Assembly: GCA_001275005.1 (NCBI GenBank)
Contig: JWZX01001169.1
Coordinates: 1 to 18,223 of the forward strand
Reading direction: 5' to 3'
DNA from: Chrysochromulina tobinii
Lineage: Eukaryota > Haptophyta > Prymnesiales > Chrysochromulinaceae
DNA length: 18,223 nucleotides
Below, piece by piece: positions 1-8,189 of the stretch (position 1 is the first letter of the stretch; each line of letters starts with the position of its first letter). A program made the translations under genes and the position numbers. The notes under the pieces are model-generated. The model was not told the DNA's origin and did no database searches. It saw nothing but the letters and a program-made list of their open reading frames with translations.

Positions 1-646
1 GCTGCAGGACCTGCGCTCGCCTCGACTCGTTGTACGCATTGCGGAGATCAATGCGTACAACGAGGAAGTCGGGGTGGACCTCGAGGAGGAGACGGAGCCC
101 ATGGTAGAGTATGGAGATGCCGCCGCTGACGCCCACCGAGACCTGACGAGGAGCGAGGTGGAGCTCGGCTGCGCGCTCCATGCCGCGAACCAAGTATCCG
201 AGGATCGCACGACGATCCACATTACCGATGTTCACCGGGCGAACATCGGGTGAGGCGCGCGGTGGAGCCGGTGGAGCCTGAGCCCCCTCTGGCTGCTCTC
301 CGGCAGGTGCAGCTGCCATAGCCTCCGCAGCCGCTACGGCCTCCTCTGGCGAGACAGCTCGAGCACGCAGGACGACCTGCTGGCAAATGACTGCGCCATG
401 GCAAGCATCACGGCAGGCCTGAGTGCACGCGAGCTGAACGTGAGCGCCGGCAGCCACGAGTGCCACGATGCGACGGATCTCGGTGTCACGACGCGCGATG
501 GCCTCGGGATCGAGACGGGGCTCCGAGATCTCGAGATCGTGCTCCTCGGCATAGGCTCGTGCGGCATCGATCCCGCCGGGACCAAACCCGGTAAAAAGAC
601 ACCGGTACCGGTAAAAAGACACCGGGGGGAACCGGTATACATTGTA
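1..646 (-). CDS. Partial reverse transcriptase frame of a retroelement, cut by the left window edge
   Basis: This minus frame is open from an in-frame TAG at 647-649 to the window edge, about 215 codons. The last 80 codons look like the fingers/palm start of a reverse transcriptase of the kind common in algal and oomycete genomes: RPVNIGNVDRRAILGYLV (about 241-188), then SVGVSGG, then the motif A segment VVRIDLRNAYNE, whose catalytic Asp is codon 49-47. The remaining palm motifs, including the YxDD box, would lie beyond the window. The upstream part is Ala/Glu/Pro-rich and unrecognised. The first ATG in frame is at 319-317, so the 5' end may be truncated or spliced, or the copy may be decayed. 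The family (non-LTR type or other) cannot be decided from this fragment. The plus-strand frame over 398-880 is its shadow. Confidence 0.65.
588..625. repeat. Two tandem 18-bp copies, period 20
   Basis: The 18-mer CCGGTAAAAAGACACCGG occurs at 588-605 and 608-625, separated by TA. Each copy ends in CCGG and the junction is the palindrome ACCGGTACCGGT. It lies at the upstream end of the reverse transcriptase frame, so it may belong to the 5' part or boundary of that element. No function can be assigned. Confidence 0.8.
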
Positions 647-998
647 CTACCGTGTAAGCTAAATACCGGGGTTACGTACAACACGAGCAAGCGTGCGTAC
701 ACAGAGGCGTCAGGACGCGGACTTACATGTAGGAACCTAAGCGGACCATTCGAGCCCCAGGCCCAGCCACAGGGACGACAGATGATGAGATTTGTAACTG
801 ACCAAGCTACCTACAGACGACCCAGAGGAGCCGGGACGCATCAAAACACACTGCACAGACACAAGGCACAAACAAGCTAGGCCGCAAGATAGCAAGACCC
901 GTGCATGCATGTGCATGCAATAAGACTGTTTCCGACTTTCCGTTGATCTCGTTGGTCACGCACGCGGATACTGTACAACTCGGAGCTCCAGTTTTGCC
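647..998. other. Intergenic stretch, no gene seen
   Basis: No frame here has recognisable protein character, and I see no RNA gene. A short alternating tract, TGCATGCATGTGCATGCA, sits near 902-919. The stretch presumably contains the promoter and 5' leader of the plus-strand gene that starts at 999. Confidence 0.5.
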
Positions 999-3407
999 AT
1001 GTCCGATGAGAAGATGCGCGCGCTTGCCCCAGGGCGGCAGTACATAGCAGCCGTCGAGATCGTGCAGAACACAGTTCGCTGGCTCAGGCGATCAAGGCAG
1101 ATCTCTCGGGATTCCCTCATAGAGATCCCACGCAACTCGTTGCCCCCGCGTATCGAGATCCCCAGCGACCCACCGTCGCCGGCCATCAGGAGCACATCTA
1201 GATCCTCGAGTCGCACAGGCTCTAGTCCAACATGGCGCGATGCTAAGCAACGCTCGTCTCCCAGCCCGACCTTTGCGGATGTCCTTGGCATCGGCAGCCC
1301 TCGAAATAGCCTCACAAACAGCTCGATCGAAGAGGTCCATGTGCCCGCAGTCACGCCTCGACATGACGACGCTGGGCCGGAAGCCGACTATTGGGATCAG
1401 GCCGATATGACGATGCACACACGGGTTGGATGGCATCTTCGCCGCAAACTGCGAAATCATCCCATCATACTCGACGAGCTCGAAAAGTGCACGTACTGCG
1501 TGCTCCCCAAAGGCGCGAGCTCAAACCTCAACTTCAAGGACTATACTCAGTTGCAGCTCACGCTTTACAAGGCGCTTGTGCCGAAGTTCAACGAAAAAGA
1601 CGCGCGCAAGTGTGCCAAGGAAGACTGGCAAACGGACTGCAAGGGCGAAGACGGCATGAACCGTGAGCACCTGAAGGACTCCATCTTCGAGCTCGCCGAT
1701 AATTGGACTCGCTCCATCGACCCTCGCGAGTACTTTGGATTCCTTCGCACGCTCTTCACGTCGATGTGCGTAGGAGATCCTCCTCGGCTTCGGCCGCTCG
1801 ACCAAGTCAACACATGCGCCGCTCTGCTCGACGGCTGCTTCGACGAGGAGGATATGTCTGCCGAGCTCCTCGCGAGCTTCGACTCGGCACAAGCCAGTAT
1901 TGAGCGCGCCACCAAGGAAGCAGCGGCTGCGGCGGAGAAGGCCGCGGCCAAGGCCGTGGCCGCGGCGACCGAGGAAGCAGAGCGGCAGCGGCTCTTGACG
2001 CTTGACCCATTCTACGCCGAGAAGGGCGCGGTGCAGAACGAGGTGGACGCCGTGACGGCGCGGCTGGAGGAGCTACGCCGTCGGCAGGCTCTCGGGCTGC
2101 TCACGGCGGAGGAGCTCGCTGAGCTCGAGCGGCTCGAGACGCGGCTGGCGCAGCTGCAGACGGTCCAAGCAGCTCTCGAGCTGGGCTCCGAACGCGATGC
2201 CCTCGCCACACGCCTTGCTGAGCTCCAGCGGCGGCAGGAGCTCGGCTTGCTGACGGATGAGGAGCGCAACGAGCTTGAGGCGCTGCATCGACAGATGGCC
2301 GAGATGCATGCGGCCGCAGAAGCGCTGGGCGCGGAGCAGGATCGTCTCGCTGAGGCTCAGCGGAGTTTTGAGGCCTTCTGCAATGCATCGCTGCTTGACG
2401 ACGACGGTGTCGTCAACGGAGGGACCGCGAGGCGCGTGCGCTTCGCGGTGGCCGGGGCAGGGGAACCGCCGACGCTCGTGAGGCTGCGGCAGCTGTGCCG
2501 CGTGCATCAACAGGTAGGAATGTGCTCGGTGCCGCATCGCAAATTTGTGGACGCCTGGGTACCTACCACGAGCCCACGCGTCGATCGTACTGTCCTCGGT
2601 CTCATCGAGCAGCGGGCGCTCGGTAAGGCACGACGCGAATCGACGGCGGCAGCCTTGGAGGTGGCCGAGGCCGAGGCGGATGCCGCCGCGCGTGAGGCAC
2701 ACATAGCGCGATACCAGGCGGCCTTGTGCGTCGAGGAGAGGCGTCTGGTCGATCCCAGCGTTGTCGTCGCCGCCACCGTGGCTGCTGCTCATGCGAACTT
2801 GGAAGCCATGGCGAAGGCGGCGGCGAGGAGCCGCGCGATGGCACAAGTGGAAGCAGCTGCTTTCGGGCAGCCCATGCCGCCACAAGCGAGCCCGTCGACG
2901 CTCGCATCGATTGCCTCGCTACCCGCGCCCAGTCGCGACATCAATTTCGGCACGTGCTGCCTGAGGGTCGCTCAGAGGGTGAATACTCCTCGGGAGAGCT
3001 CGTTCGTGCCGTCCTTGGCGCGTGTGCCTAGGGCGCAGGCTGAGGGCGAGATCTGCATCAAAATGCCTACTGTGACACCCCTGAGGCGTCCGCGCTCGGT
3101 GCAAAGCTCGGTGCGCTCGTCGCATACCGCCACATCTAACTACAACATGACATACAACAGGCGCTCATTGCATGGTTGCGAGCCGGCCTGGGCCATCGCG
3201 CCGCCCATGGCGCTCTCTCCTGGCTCGTACCGCGACGGCAGCATGCGCCCCAGAAGCAGCGCCAGCGGATCTCACCGTGGTTCGCCACGGCACCAAAAAT
3301 TGGGGCTCCGAGCGAGCGATCGCGCGTCATACACATCTGCCCCTGCTGCCTCAGAGTCGCAGGCGATCGCGCCATGGACTCCGACGAGCAGCGGATCCTG
3401 CGCGTGA
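999..3407 (+). CDS. Coiled-coil protein with EF-hand-like protist domain (802 aa)
   Basis: One uninterrupted frame with an ATG at 999 in a GCCATG context. Residues 1-130 are Ser/Pro/Arg-rich and probably disordered. Residues about 175-256 form a recognisable but uncharacterised protist domain: LYKALVPKF, then A-x-x-DWQTDCKGEDG-x-N-x-x-x, then SIFELADNWT and EYFGFL-x-x-LF. I know this pattern from many alveolate, oomycete and algal coiled-coil or IQ-motif proteins. Its D-x-x-x-DG core resembles an EF-hand loop. Residues about 283-470 are Ala/Glu/Arg/Leu-rich helix with coiled-coil character and contain a 50-residue tandem duplication. A second Ala/Glu helix covers about 545-640. The C-terminus (about 650-802) is Ser/Arg/Pro-rich. 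Location and function are unknown, and a cytoskeletal role is only a guess. A different plus frame (3176-3469) reads protein-like near its end, so the exact C-terminus is less certain than the rest. Confidence 0.75.
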   Translation: MSDEKMRALAPGRQYIAAVEIVQNTVRWLRRSRQISRDSLIEIPRNSLPPRIEIPSDPPSPAIRSTSRSSSRTGSSPTWRDAKQRSSPSPTFADVLGIGSPRNSLTNSSIEEVHVPAVTPRHDDAGPEADYWDQADMTMHTRVGWHLRRKLRNHPIILDELEKCTYCVLPKGASSNLNFKDYTQLQLTLYKALVPKFNEKDARKCAKEDWQTDCKGEDGMNREHLKDSIFELADNWTRSIDPREYFGFLRTLFTSMCVGDPPRLRPLDQVNTCAALLDGCFDEEDMSAELLASFDSAQASIERATKEAAAAAEKAAAKAVAAATEEAERQRLLTLDPFYAEKGAVQNEVDAVTARLEELRRRQALGLLTAEELAELERLETRLAQLQTVQAALELGSERDALATRLAELQRRQELGLLTDEERNELEALHRQMAEMHAAAEALGAEQDRLAEAQRSFEAFCNASLLDDDGVVNGGTARRVRFAVAGAGEPPTLVRLRQLCRVHQQVGMCSVPHRKFVDAWVPTTSPRVDRTVLGLIEQRALGKARRESTAAALEVAEAEADAAAREAHIARYQAALCVEERRLVDPSVVVAATVAAAHANLEAMAKAAARSRAMAQVEAAAFGQPMPPQASPSTLASIASLPAPSRDINFGTCCLRVAQRVNTPRESSFVPSLARVPRAQAEGEICIKMPTVTPLRRPRSVQSSVRSSHTATSNYNMTYNRRSLHGCEPAWAIAPPMALSPGSYRDGSMRPRSSASGSHRGSPRHQKLGLRASDRASYTSAPAASESQAIAPWTPTSSGSCA
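2061..2360 (+). repeat. 150-bp tandem duplication inside the coiled coil
   Basis: Two diverged copies, about 2061-2210 and 2211-2360, encode two 50-residue repeats that begin at residues 355 and 405. The shared core is RL-x-EL-x-RRQ-x-LGLLT-x-EE-x-x-ELE-x-L. The copies are in frame and differ at many bases, so this is an old internal duplication kept by selection rather than an assembly artefact. Confidence 0.85.
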
Positions 3408-4191
3408 CCGTCATTGATCGAGAGATGGATTGGCCCCGCACTGAGTTCAAAATCAGGTGGTGGGGATAGTGTGTGAATCCAGAAAGCATACCTCCCCCTA
3501 CCCCTTTGGGTCAAAGCCGGATCGGAAAACAACGTTCGGTTTCCATTCAAGCGGGTCGACGATCGCTCGTTCGAGTGAATGATTACCGCCGCACACGCAG
3601 CAACTCGCATCTGCTGCGCAGGTGGGCGACGCGAAGGGGATCCGGAAGAAGATCACCGAGATGAAGATGCGCCTTATCAAGGTCGCGCTTAAGGCGACCG
3701 GGCGGGGCTATGCGTTAAGTTAGTTAAGCGGCCTGCAGGCCCGGCGGATGATTGAGTATGGCTGTGTGATAAGGGGGTCCAGGGGTCCCCGAGCTAAAAA
3801 AAGTTTGTCTTTTGTCTCACGTGGACCGTACCTAACGAGGCGGGCGACCATCGGGCGGCTAGAACCCCCCCTTGTGGCAGAGGGCGGTTCGTTGATCCCC
3901 CCCTAGCCCCTACGTGCCACCCCCACAAGTATAACGGCCAATACGGCCCGGGGTTCATCAGACTGATGACACCCGGTGGGGTCCCCGAGCTAGTGGTAAC
4001 CGCATCCGTACGTACGCCGGCCTGGTGTCTTGTGCGTCGTTGGTGTGTTCACATGAAGGGACAGGATGAACACGTCGCCACCAAAAACTCCGTGCTGATG
4101 TCTGGAGGCCTCGTGGTTGTTGCCTGCCCGTGTACGCCTTGTTGTGAAGAGCGTGCTCCGTGAGGGGTGGCGCTCTAGCGCCACTGTGCGA
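3408..4191. other. Intergenic stretch with short repeats, no confident gene
   Basis: This holds the 3' end of the upstream gene and the promoter and leader of the BART-domain gene. The 15-mer GGGGTCCCCGAGCTA occurs twice, at 3782-3796 and 3978-3992. Runs of C and G flank 3866-3905. A 46-codon open stretch at 3583-3723 has mildly protein-like composition (KGIRKKITEMKMRLIKVALK) but no start codon in its upstream part. It follows CAG trinucleotides that could act as splice acceptors, and it matches nothing I recognise. Confidence 0.5.
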
Positions 4192-4779
4192 ATGGCCACC
4201 ATCGACGTTGAATGCCCACCCGGGGTCGGCGCGGGCGAGCTCATCGCCATCACATGGGGCAATTCCACTTTCAACGTTGAATGTCCAGCCGGAGTTGCTG
4301 CCGGTGAGATTTTCACAGTGGCGCTGCCCGACGATATGGACGCAGAGCCACCTTCGCTCCCCGTTTTGGGCGTGGTCGTCGCTTCCGTCGAGGCGCAGGG
4401 TGGCGACGGCTCAGATGGAAGCCAGGTTTTAGAGGCTGCTCTCAAGGCGGTGATCGACGCAATCGAGGATCACAACGATCCCGATCTTGACGAGCTCGTC
4501 GATGGCAGCTGCGCAGACTTTGCCGACTTTGACGGCGAGGCGAAGCTAGAGTGGACACCGATGTACGAGCGCTACGTAGAGCTGCTCGAGGACCTCGTGA
4601 CGCAGACGCTGGACTCATTGGCTTGTAGCCCTCGAGACGTCTTTGCGTACGCACAAACTTACAGCCCGAGCGACGAGCGCTCGCAGAAGCTGATTGCAAA
4701 GCTCTTGGCGATGGCCGACTTTACAAGTTTCTGCGTGATGATGCGTGACCGACACGAAATCCTGCAGATGTTTGGATGA
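4192..4779 (+). CDS. BART-domain (ARL2-binding type) protein with two N-terminal VECPxGV repeats
   Basis: The frame is open from further upstream, but the first ATG is at 4192 with a G at +4, giving 195 aa. Residues 6-20 and 29-43 repeat the pattern VECP-x-GV-x-AGE-(hydrophobic), spaced 23 residues apart. This short beta-rich motif appears in many algal and stramenopile proteins. Residues about 79-188 match the BART fold of ARL2BP and CFAP36 (ARL2_Bind_BART): VLEAALKAVIDAIED, then DLDELVD, then KLEWTPMYERYVELLEDLV, then LLAMADFTSFCVMM. Known members bind the GTP-loaded small GTPases ARL2/ARL3 and act at cilia, centrosomes or mitochondria. That role here is an inference from the family. The protein is close in size to ARL2BP and shorter than typical CFAP36 proteins. 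Confidence 0.8.
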   Translation: MATIDVECPPGVGAGELIAITWGNSTFNVECPAGVAAGEIFTVALPDDMDAEPPSLPVLGVVVASVEAQGGDGSDGSQVLEAALKAVIDAIEDHNDPDLDELVDGSCADFADFDGEAKLEWTPMYERYVELLEDLVTQTLDSLACSPRDVFAYAQTYSPSDERSQKLIAKLLAMADFTSFCVMMRDRHEILQMFG

Positions 4780-5418
4780 GCGCAGTCCAGGGACGCTGTG
4801 GGGGACGCGAAAGTGTTCATGTTCATGTGCAAATGCCTGTCTGTGATCTCATCCTCCTCTAGATACCGACGAGGGACTGTACCGACGAGGGACTCTCGAC
4901 ATGTCTCTACGAGATTCTCAGTCTCAACATCGAACATTCACCCATCATCTTCGCCGTCCACCCTGCGCGGCGACCGGCATGCGCACCGCGTACCTGACCT
5001 GCCCCGCGAAGATAAAAAATCTACATGTACTCTTCGCCTTTCTCAACACTCGTCTTCTCCGTGCTCCCCGCGGACAAAGCAAGCCTTTGTGTCTGCCCGT
5101 TTCTCTCTCCACCCTCGCGCTTCCCACATGAAGATGCACATAGCGAATACCTCTAGCGAATACCCGACCCGTCCGACCTCGCTGCTCTTGCGCAGCTCTC
5201 TCTCTCTCTACCTGCGCGCGATTTTTCTCCCCTGCGAAGCGCAATATCGTCCTCGTCTCGTCCTCGGGCTCCCAGGTGAGCTCACGAAGGGGTGCTCAGC
5301 ACAGCGCCAAATAAGGGTGGGCACGTCGCTCACCGCCGCGAACTCTCTGCGGCACTTTTCTTTACCCGAAGCCTTCGTTCCAGGAGCGCCCGCGCCCCGC
5401 GCGTCTCGTGTTTGCGCA
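4780..5418 (+). other. Spacer and probable 5' leader of the KH-repeat gene
   Basis: This stretch is open in the same frame as the KH protein, from a GTG at 4798. Its translation is Ser/Arg/Pro-rich with no conserved character and contains no need for an earlier start, so I treat it as promoter and 5' UTR. It is pyrimidine-rich, including a (TC)n run near 5197-5211. A good donor-like site at 5275/5276 suggests a leader intron. Confidence 0.5.
5276..5371 (+). other. Candidate 5' UTR intron (96 nt)
   Basis: The donor reads CCCAG|GTGAGC at 5275/5276. A pyrimidine-rich stretch, ACTTTTCTTTACCCGAAG, ends in AG at 5370-5371, 48 nt before the KH start codon. Both ends fit GT-AG rules. There is no coding evidence to force the splice, so this rests on the site match alone. 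Confidence 0.3.
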
Positions 5419-7350
5419 ATGCCCGAGGTCGACGTGCTCAAGATCACCAACGACGATGCGGCCTTCGTGCTGGGGAAGAACGGCAAGACCAAGGAAAAGA
5501 TTGCGCGTGTTTCTGGCGCCGAGCTCGACCTGTTCGAGCACTCACTCACGCTTGAGATTCGGGGAACGGCCGAGGAGCGCAAGAAGGCCAAGAAGTACGT
5601 TGAGTGTGTGATGGCACAGCGGATTGGCCCGGTGACCATCGTGGAGAACTCGGACGACGATGACCTCACCGTTGTCATGGTGCCATCGGAGGCCGTCGGC
5701 TTTGTGACTGGCTCGCAGGGCAACTTTCTGCGGCAGGTTGAGGAGGAGTGGGGCACGCTGATGTTCTTTGCCGACTTCCGCGGGCGTGGCGAGCGCCAGG
5801 AGGGCGACATGGAGAAGCTCGCCATCTTTGGCAACCAGCGCGCTCGCCGTGGCGCGCAGCTCAAGGTGATGGCGGCCGTGGAGACCAAGATGCCCGGCTA
5901 TTTCACCACCAATGTGAAAGAAGGCGACGACAACCCGACAGGGTTTGGGACCCACAACCTCGTCCTGAAGCCGGAAGACCTCTCGTACGCCCTCGGCAAG
6001 AAGGGCATGACGCGCAAGAAGCTCGCGCGCTCGTCGGGCTGCATCGTCGAGTACGTCGGGTACACGGTCTTCATGTCGGGCATGCCCGATGAGCGCAAGC
6101 GCGCCAAGGAGTACCTCACCTGGCTCTTCGACCAGCTTCGTGGGCCCGTGTACGTCGATGGCTGGGAGAGTCGCGACGATTGCACGATGGTGGACGTGCC
6201 GCGGGACTGTGTTGGCTACGTCACGGGAGCGCGCCGCGCCACCCTGAGCAAGATCGAGGAGGAGTGGGGCACTCTGATGTTCTTCATGTCGACCAACATG
6301 CGCCGCGACGACCGCGGCCAGTCGGCCGAAGGCCGGCGCGATTTCGACGGCTCGGAGAAGCTCGCGATCTTCGGCGACCGGCGCGGGCGGCGCGGCGCGG
6401 AGCTCAAGTGCATGTCGGCTGTGGAGACCAAGCGGCCGGGCTACTTCACCAAGGATGTCAAGAAGCACACGAGCGAGCGCGAGGGCTTCGCCAGCGATAC
6501 GATCCTGATGGATGAGAGCGAGCTCTCGTACGCGCTCGGCAAGGACGGCGCCACACGGCGCAAGCTCGCGCGCGCATCGGGCTGCATCATGGAGTACGTC
6601 GGTCAGGTCGCCTTCATCTGCGGCACCATTGAGGAGCGCACGCGCGCGCGCACCTACCTCAAGTGGCTTCTCAAACAGCGCTCGGGCTCAGTGTACGTCG
6701 AAGACCTCAAGGAACGCACTGACGTGACTATCGTGCCCGTGCCGCGCGAGGCGATCGGCTACGTGACGGGCAACCGTGGTTCATCCCTGCGCCAGGTCGA
6801 AGAGGATTCGGGTACCTTCTGCTTCGTCGAGGGCGGTCGGGGTGAGTCGGAGCAGCTGCTCATCTTCGGGCACAACAAGCCAGATCGCGAGCTGGCAGAG
6901 CGCCTCGTCAACGGACTCATCAACGAGAAGATGCGCGGCGATGGCCGGCGCTTCGACGACCGCGGAGGTGGCGGCTACGACGATCGCGACCGGGGACGTG
7001 GCGGCTACGAAGATCGCCGTCCGGACGATCGTGGGGGTGGGAGCCGCGGCTACGAGCGCCACGATGATCGCGATCGTGGGCGCGACTACGACCGCCGCGA
7101 CGATCGCGATCGTGGGCGCGACTACGACCGCCGCGACGATCGCGATCGTGGGCGCGACTACGACCGCGACCGCGACCGCGACCGCGACCGCGACCGCGAC
7201 CGCCGGGGTGGCCGCGACTACGACGACGATCGTGACGAGCGGCGTGGTCGTGAGTCCGACCGCGACCGTCGTGATGACGACTACGATCGCCGCCGCGGTA
7301 GCGACCGCGACCGCCGCGGTCGCGATGACGACTACGATGATCGCGACTAA
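5419..7350 (+). CDS. KH-repeat RNA-binding protein with RGG/RD-rich tail (643 aa)
   Basis: I chose the ATG at 5419 because the conserved repeat begins ten residues later. The protein has three tandem modules, each of two KH-like units. First units: GKNG (19-22), GKKG (193-196) and GKDG (374-377), each followed by KxxxARxSG and an EER-x-x-A helix. Second units: GSQG (98-101), GARR (270-273) and GNRG (451-454), followed by the conserved stretch VEEEWGTLMFF or a variant and by LAIFG. The GxxG loop that contacts nucleic acid is intact in five units and degenerate in GARR. Residues about 507-643 are an RGG and Arg/Asp-rich tail with a 12-residue repeat and an (RD)n run, typical of RNA-binding proteins that self-associate. 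Similar KH proteins occur in dinoflagellates and other algae. The role is probably mRNA binding or ribonucleoprotein assembly. Targets are unknown. Confidence 0.85.
   Translation: MPEVDVLKITNDDAAFVLGKNGKTKEKIARVSGAELDLFEHSLTLEIRGTAEERKKAKKYVECVMAQRIGPVTIVENSDDDDLTVVMVPSEAVGFVTGSQGNFLRQVEEEWGTLMFFADFRGRGERQEGDMEKLAIFGNQRARRGAQLKVMAAVETKMPGYFTTNVKEGDDNPTGFGTHNLVLKPEDLSYALGKKGMTRKKLARSSGCIVEYVGYTVFMSGMPDERKRAKEYLTWLFDQLRGPVYVDGWESRDDCTMVDVPRDCVGYVTGARRATLSKIEEEWGTLMFFMSTNMRRDDRGQSAEGRRDFDGSEKLAIFGDRRGRRGAELKCMSAVETKRPGYFTKDVKKHTSEREGFASDTILMDESELSYALGKDGATRRKLARASGCIMEYVGQVAFICGTIEERTRARTYLKWLLKQRSGSVYVEDLKERTDVTIVPVPREAIGYVTGNRGSSLRQVEEDSGTFCFVEGGRGESEQLLIFGHNKPDRELAERLVNGLINEKMRGDGRRFDDRGGGGYDDRDRGRGGYEDRRPDDRGGGSRGYERHDDRDRGRDYDRRDDRDRGRDYDRRDDRDRGRDYDRDRDRDRDRDRDRRGGRDYDDDRDERRGRESDRDRRDDDYDRRRGSDRDRRGRDDDYDDRD
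7063..7203 (+). repeat. 36-bp minisatellite and (CGCGAC)n run in the KH protein tail
   Basis: Three nearly identical 36-bp units (7063-7098, 7099-7134, 7135-7170) encode DDRDRGRDYDR plus one variable residue. They pass into a hexanucleotide run, CGCGAC repeated, to about 7203, which encodes alternating Arg-Asp. All copies stay in frame. Such arrays change length by slippage, so copy number is likely to vary between strains. Confidence 0.9.
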
Positions 7351-8189
7351 AGCACCCCTTTCGAAGGAAGCGCCATCCTGGTTACTTCGTGGAGGCCATT
7401 CATGCACACGACTTGTCGGCAGGCCTTCGATCAGTGCATCCGACGCGATTGCATCCATGAATGTCAGGCGAGCGGCGGCGACGTGGGGAGCGTGGATGTT
7501 GATGCCGTCATGCAGGGGAAACGTGGATTGCACGGCACTGTTGTTGGGGAGGGATGTGCTACCGTGCTTTGCCGCGGTGACGAGACGACACAGAACGCAC
7601 CAGAGGCACTTTGGACAGGCGACAGGGCGATGAAGAAATTACCGGCTGCGAGACACGCAGGCGCGGCGGAGTCGTCGACGTTCACCGCGCACACACACGC
7701 GTCATGTGCATGCGGAGTTTCGTTTCTCTCGATGGGGTCACGTCCTGAGTCACATACACAACCTGAGTCACGTCCTGATCGATCCGTGCAGTGCTGGTAC
7801 CTACCCCACGCCGTTATTAGTGCGTAACGCAGCGGAGGGAATCATATGAGTGAACAACGTGTCTCTGGTCTCGCTTCTCGGCACCGGCCCCTGCCAGGAG
7901 GCAGGAGCCCGCCCGCCCCCGGGGCCGGGCGGCCGCGCGCGCGTCCCGCCCCGGTCCCCCGCGCGGGCCCCGGCCGCGTGCACGAGTGCACCGTTTCACG
8001 TTCCGCACGGGCCAAAGTTAATGTTCGACAAAGACAAGGAAGACGGAACGGACCGCCAGCCAAACGAAACTCGAATCGCTTACCGTTCGGTTCGGTACAG
8101 TGTAGACTGCTCTACCGGTACTAGTCTCATACCGGGTCGTTTTTGTCGTGTTTTTCCATTTTCGTGGTCGCGCAATAAAGAGTTATACA
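7351..8189. other. Convergent intergenic region, no gene supported
   Basis: The plus-strand KH gene and the minus-strand glycosyltransferase gene both end into this region, so it should contain two 3' UTRs and polyadenylation sites. A GC block at about 7905-7980 is almost pure G and C, with CCGGGGCCGGGCGG and GCGGGCCCCGGCCGCG segments that can pair. The repeated GAGTCACGTCCTGA/CGTCCTGAGTCAC wording lies near 7741-7780. The plus-strand frame at 7402-7827 has no recognisable feature and I do not call it. Confidence 0.5.

Noticed and set aside
398-880. Plus-strand frame of 160 codons
   Set aside because: It lies antisense to the reverse transcriptase frame and its reading has no conserved character; the second half is repeat and spacer.
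3860-3960. Possible tRNA (GGTTC-like B box near 3886 and 3952)
   Set aside because: I could not form an acceptor stem or anticodon arm around either site.
4798-5418. N-terminal extension of the KH protein by 207 codons
   Set aside because: It would start at GTG, the reading is Ser/Arg/Pro-rich without conservation, and a good ATG stands just before the first KH unit.
6781-7533. Long minus-strand frame over the KH gene tail
   Set aside because: It is the complement of the Arg/Asp repeat and reads as Val/Ala/Thr/Ile repeats, a shadow of the real coding strand.
7402-7827. Plus-strand frame of 141 codons after the KH gene
   Set aside because: Composition is irregular and no motif is visible. 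It begins in the probable 3' UTR of the KH gene and ends in spacer.
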